A DNA stretch of 5,445 nucleotides from Firmicutes bacterium UBA3932 (GTDB lineage Bacteria > Bacillota > Clostridia > Peptostreptococcales > Anaerovoracaceae), in contig DGEG01000048.1 in assembly GCA_002385825.1 (NCBI GenBank), forward strand, positions 4,005 through 9,449, given 5' to 3'. Of this stretch, positions 4,835 through 5,445 are shown in pieces. The number at the start of each line of letters is the position of its first letter. Within the stretch, counting starts at the first letter, position 1. The translations under genes and the position numbers were made by a program. The notes under the pieces are model-generated. The model was not told the origin of the DNA, searched no databases, and was given only the letters and a program-made list of their open reading frames with translations.

Positions 4835-5445
4835 ATGGCGAAAAAAAGTAAAAGCATGCCAAAAACAAAAAAAATCACAGAAGTAACCCTTAACGAAAAA
4901 GATACAAACAAAATCGGTCTCGGCGAACCCCTCATCGCCTTTTTCACCGCCTTTATCATAATAATCACCCGGATGCACACATACGAACGGCCAATGGACC
5001 AGTTCTTCTGGCATTCCGGAAAAAACGTTCTTTCCGATTTCTTCAGCTACTACAAAATGGTGGCCATCCTGATCTGCGCAACTCTGGCGCTTTTAGTCCT
5101 TCTCTTCCGGCTGATGACGGAAACCCTGCGCTTCAGAAAAAGCTACATATACATCCCCATGCTTGTATACGTCGTTTTCGTTGTGCTTTCCTACGTTTTT
5201 TCCGACTATAAAGAATTCGCCCTCCTGGGCTATAACGACAGATTCGAGGGAACCTTGACGCTAATCAGTTACATGATCATGCTGTTTTTCGTCATCAATA
5301 CGGTGCACTCCGAAAAAGGAGTGAAGTGGGTGGTCTATCCCTTGGCCATATCCAGCGCGTTGCTCGGGCTTTTGGGGCTTTCCCAGGCCCTTGACATGGA
5401 CTTTTTCAGAACTACAATAGGTAAGAAGCTGATCACACCCCGCTC
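4835..5445 (+). CDS. O-antigen ligase / polymerase-like polytopic membrane protein (5' part)
   Basis: The ATG at 4835 follows AAAGGAG (4821-4827) at a seven-base spacing. The frame stays open to the window end, giving the first 203 residues. The N-terminus is cytoplasmic and very Lys-rich (residues 2-23). Hydrophobic segments follow at about 31-45, 74-92, 104-122, 140-156 and 165-184. Between the third and fourth is FSDYKEFALLGYNDRFEG (122-139), then TLTLISYMIMLFF. The pattern (S)...L.G...R.EG.LT...Y is typical of the Wzy/O-antigen-ligase superfamily as found in Firmicutes, whose members often carry C-terminal TPR repeats; the part with the large periplasmic loop is beyond the window. Such proteins polymerise or transfer undecaprenyl-linked glycans on the outer face of the membrane. 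With the divergent 4,6-dehydratase this suggests a surface polysaccharide or S-layer glycan locus. Polymerase versus ligase cannot be decided here. Confidence 0.75.
   Translation, partial: MAKKSKSMPKTKKITEVTLNEKDTNKIGLGEPLIAFFTAFIIIITRMHTYERPMDQFFWHSGKNVLSDFFSYYKMVAILICATLALLVLLFRLMTETLRFRKSYIYIPMLVYVVFVVLSYVFSDYKEFALLGYNDRFEGTLTLISYMIMLFFVINTVHSEKGVKWVVYPLAISSALLGLLGLSQALDMDFFRTTIGKKLITPR

Noticed and set aside
4641..5014. Three overlapping minus-strand frames in the divergent region and the 5' end of the ligase-like gene
   Set aside because: They overlap one another and the well-supported plus-strand gene with its promoter and ribosome binding site; the Phe-rich translations are complements of Lys-rich codons.
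1..5445. CRISPR array, tRNA, rRNA or riboswitch
   Set aside because: No regularly spaced direct repeats, no cloverleaf and no conserved riboswitch core was recognised by eye on either strand.

Overview
The window looks like chromosomal DNA of a low-GC Gram-positive bacterium, probably a member of the Clostridia. The basis is the strong AAAGGAGG-type ribosome binding sites, SigA-like TTGACA/TATAAT promoters, U-tailed hairpin terminators, and mixed AT-rich and moderate-GC segments. No rRNA, tRNA or other lineage marker is present, so the placement is inference.

Layout. Positions 1-420 hold the 3' end of an NhaC-type Na+/H+ antiporter gene, closed by a textbook terminator (458-500). Positions 421-902 carry no intact gene. 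They hold that terminator, a perfect 15-bp palindrome with a GGTGTC/GACACC core resembling REP elements, the 3' remnant of an unrecognised gene (592-699), and two further hairpins. Positions 903-2641 form a clearly AT-rich block: a small orphan ORF with its own terminator, then a three-gene operon hicA - hicB - secB-like, ending in a hairpin that can terminate transcription from both sides. Positions 2660-4597 (minus strand) encode a large membrane-anchored nucleotide-sugar 4,6-dehydratase of the FlaA1/WbpM/PglF/EpsC/CapD family. Diverging from it, an O-antigen-ligase/polymerase-like membrane protein starts at 4835 and runs off the window. A 237-bp divergent intergenic region between them has a recognisable promoter for each gene.

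How the genes work together. The most interesting unit is the operon at 1370-2587. HicA (mRNA-interferase toxin) and HicB (antitoxin and likely autorepressor) are followed by a small protein with the C-terminal signature of the SecB chaperone fold. HicB carries an extra aromatic-rich C-terminal segment of about 60 residues. This is the architecture of a toxin-antitoxin-chaperone (TAC) system, known best from the HigBA-SecB system of Mycobacterium tuberculosis, where the antitoxin tail makes its folding depend on the dedicated chaperone. Here the toxin pair is HicAB instead. The right-hand part is a surface-polysaccharide locus: the dehydratase makes a modified UDP-sugar precursor and the divergent membrane protein probably polymerises or ligates glycan. 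Two similar hairpins (843-908 and 2598-2641) border the AT-rich block, which may mark it as an acquired cassette inserted beside the envelope locus.
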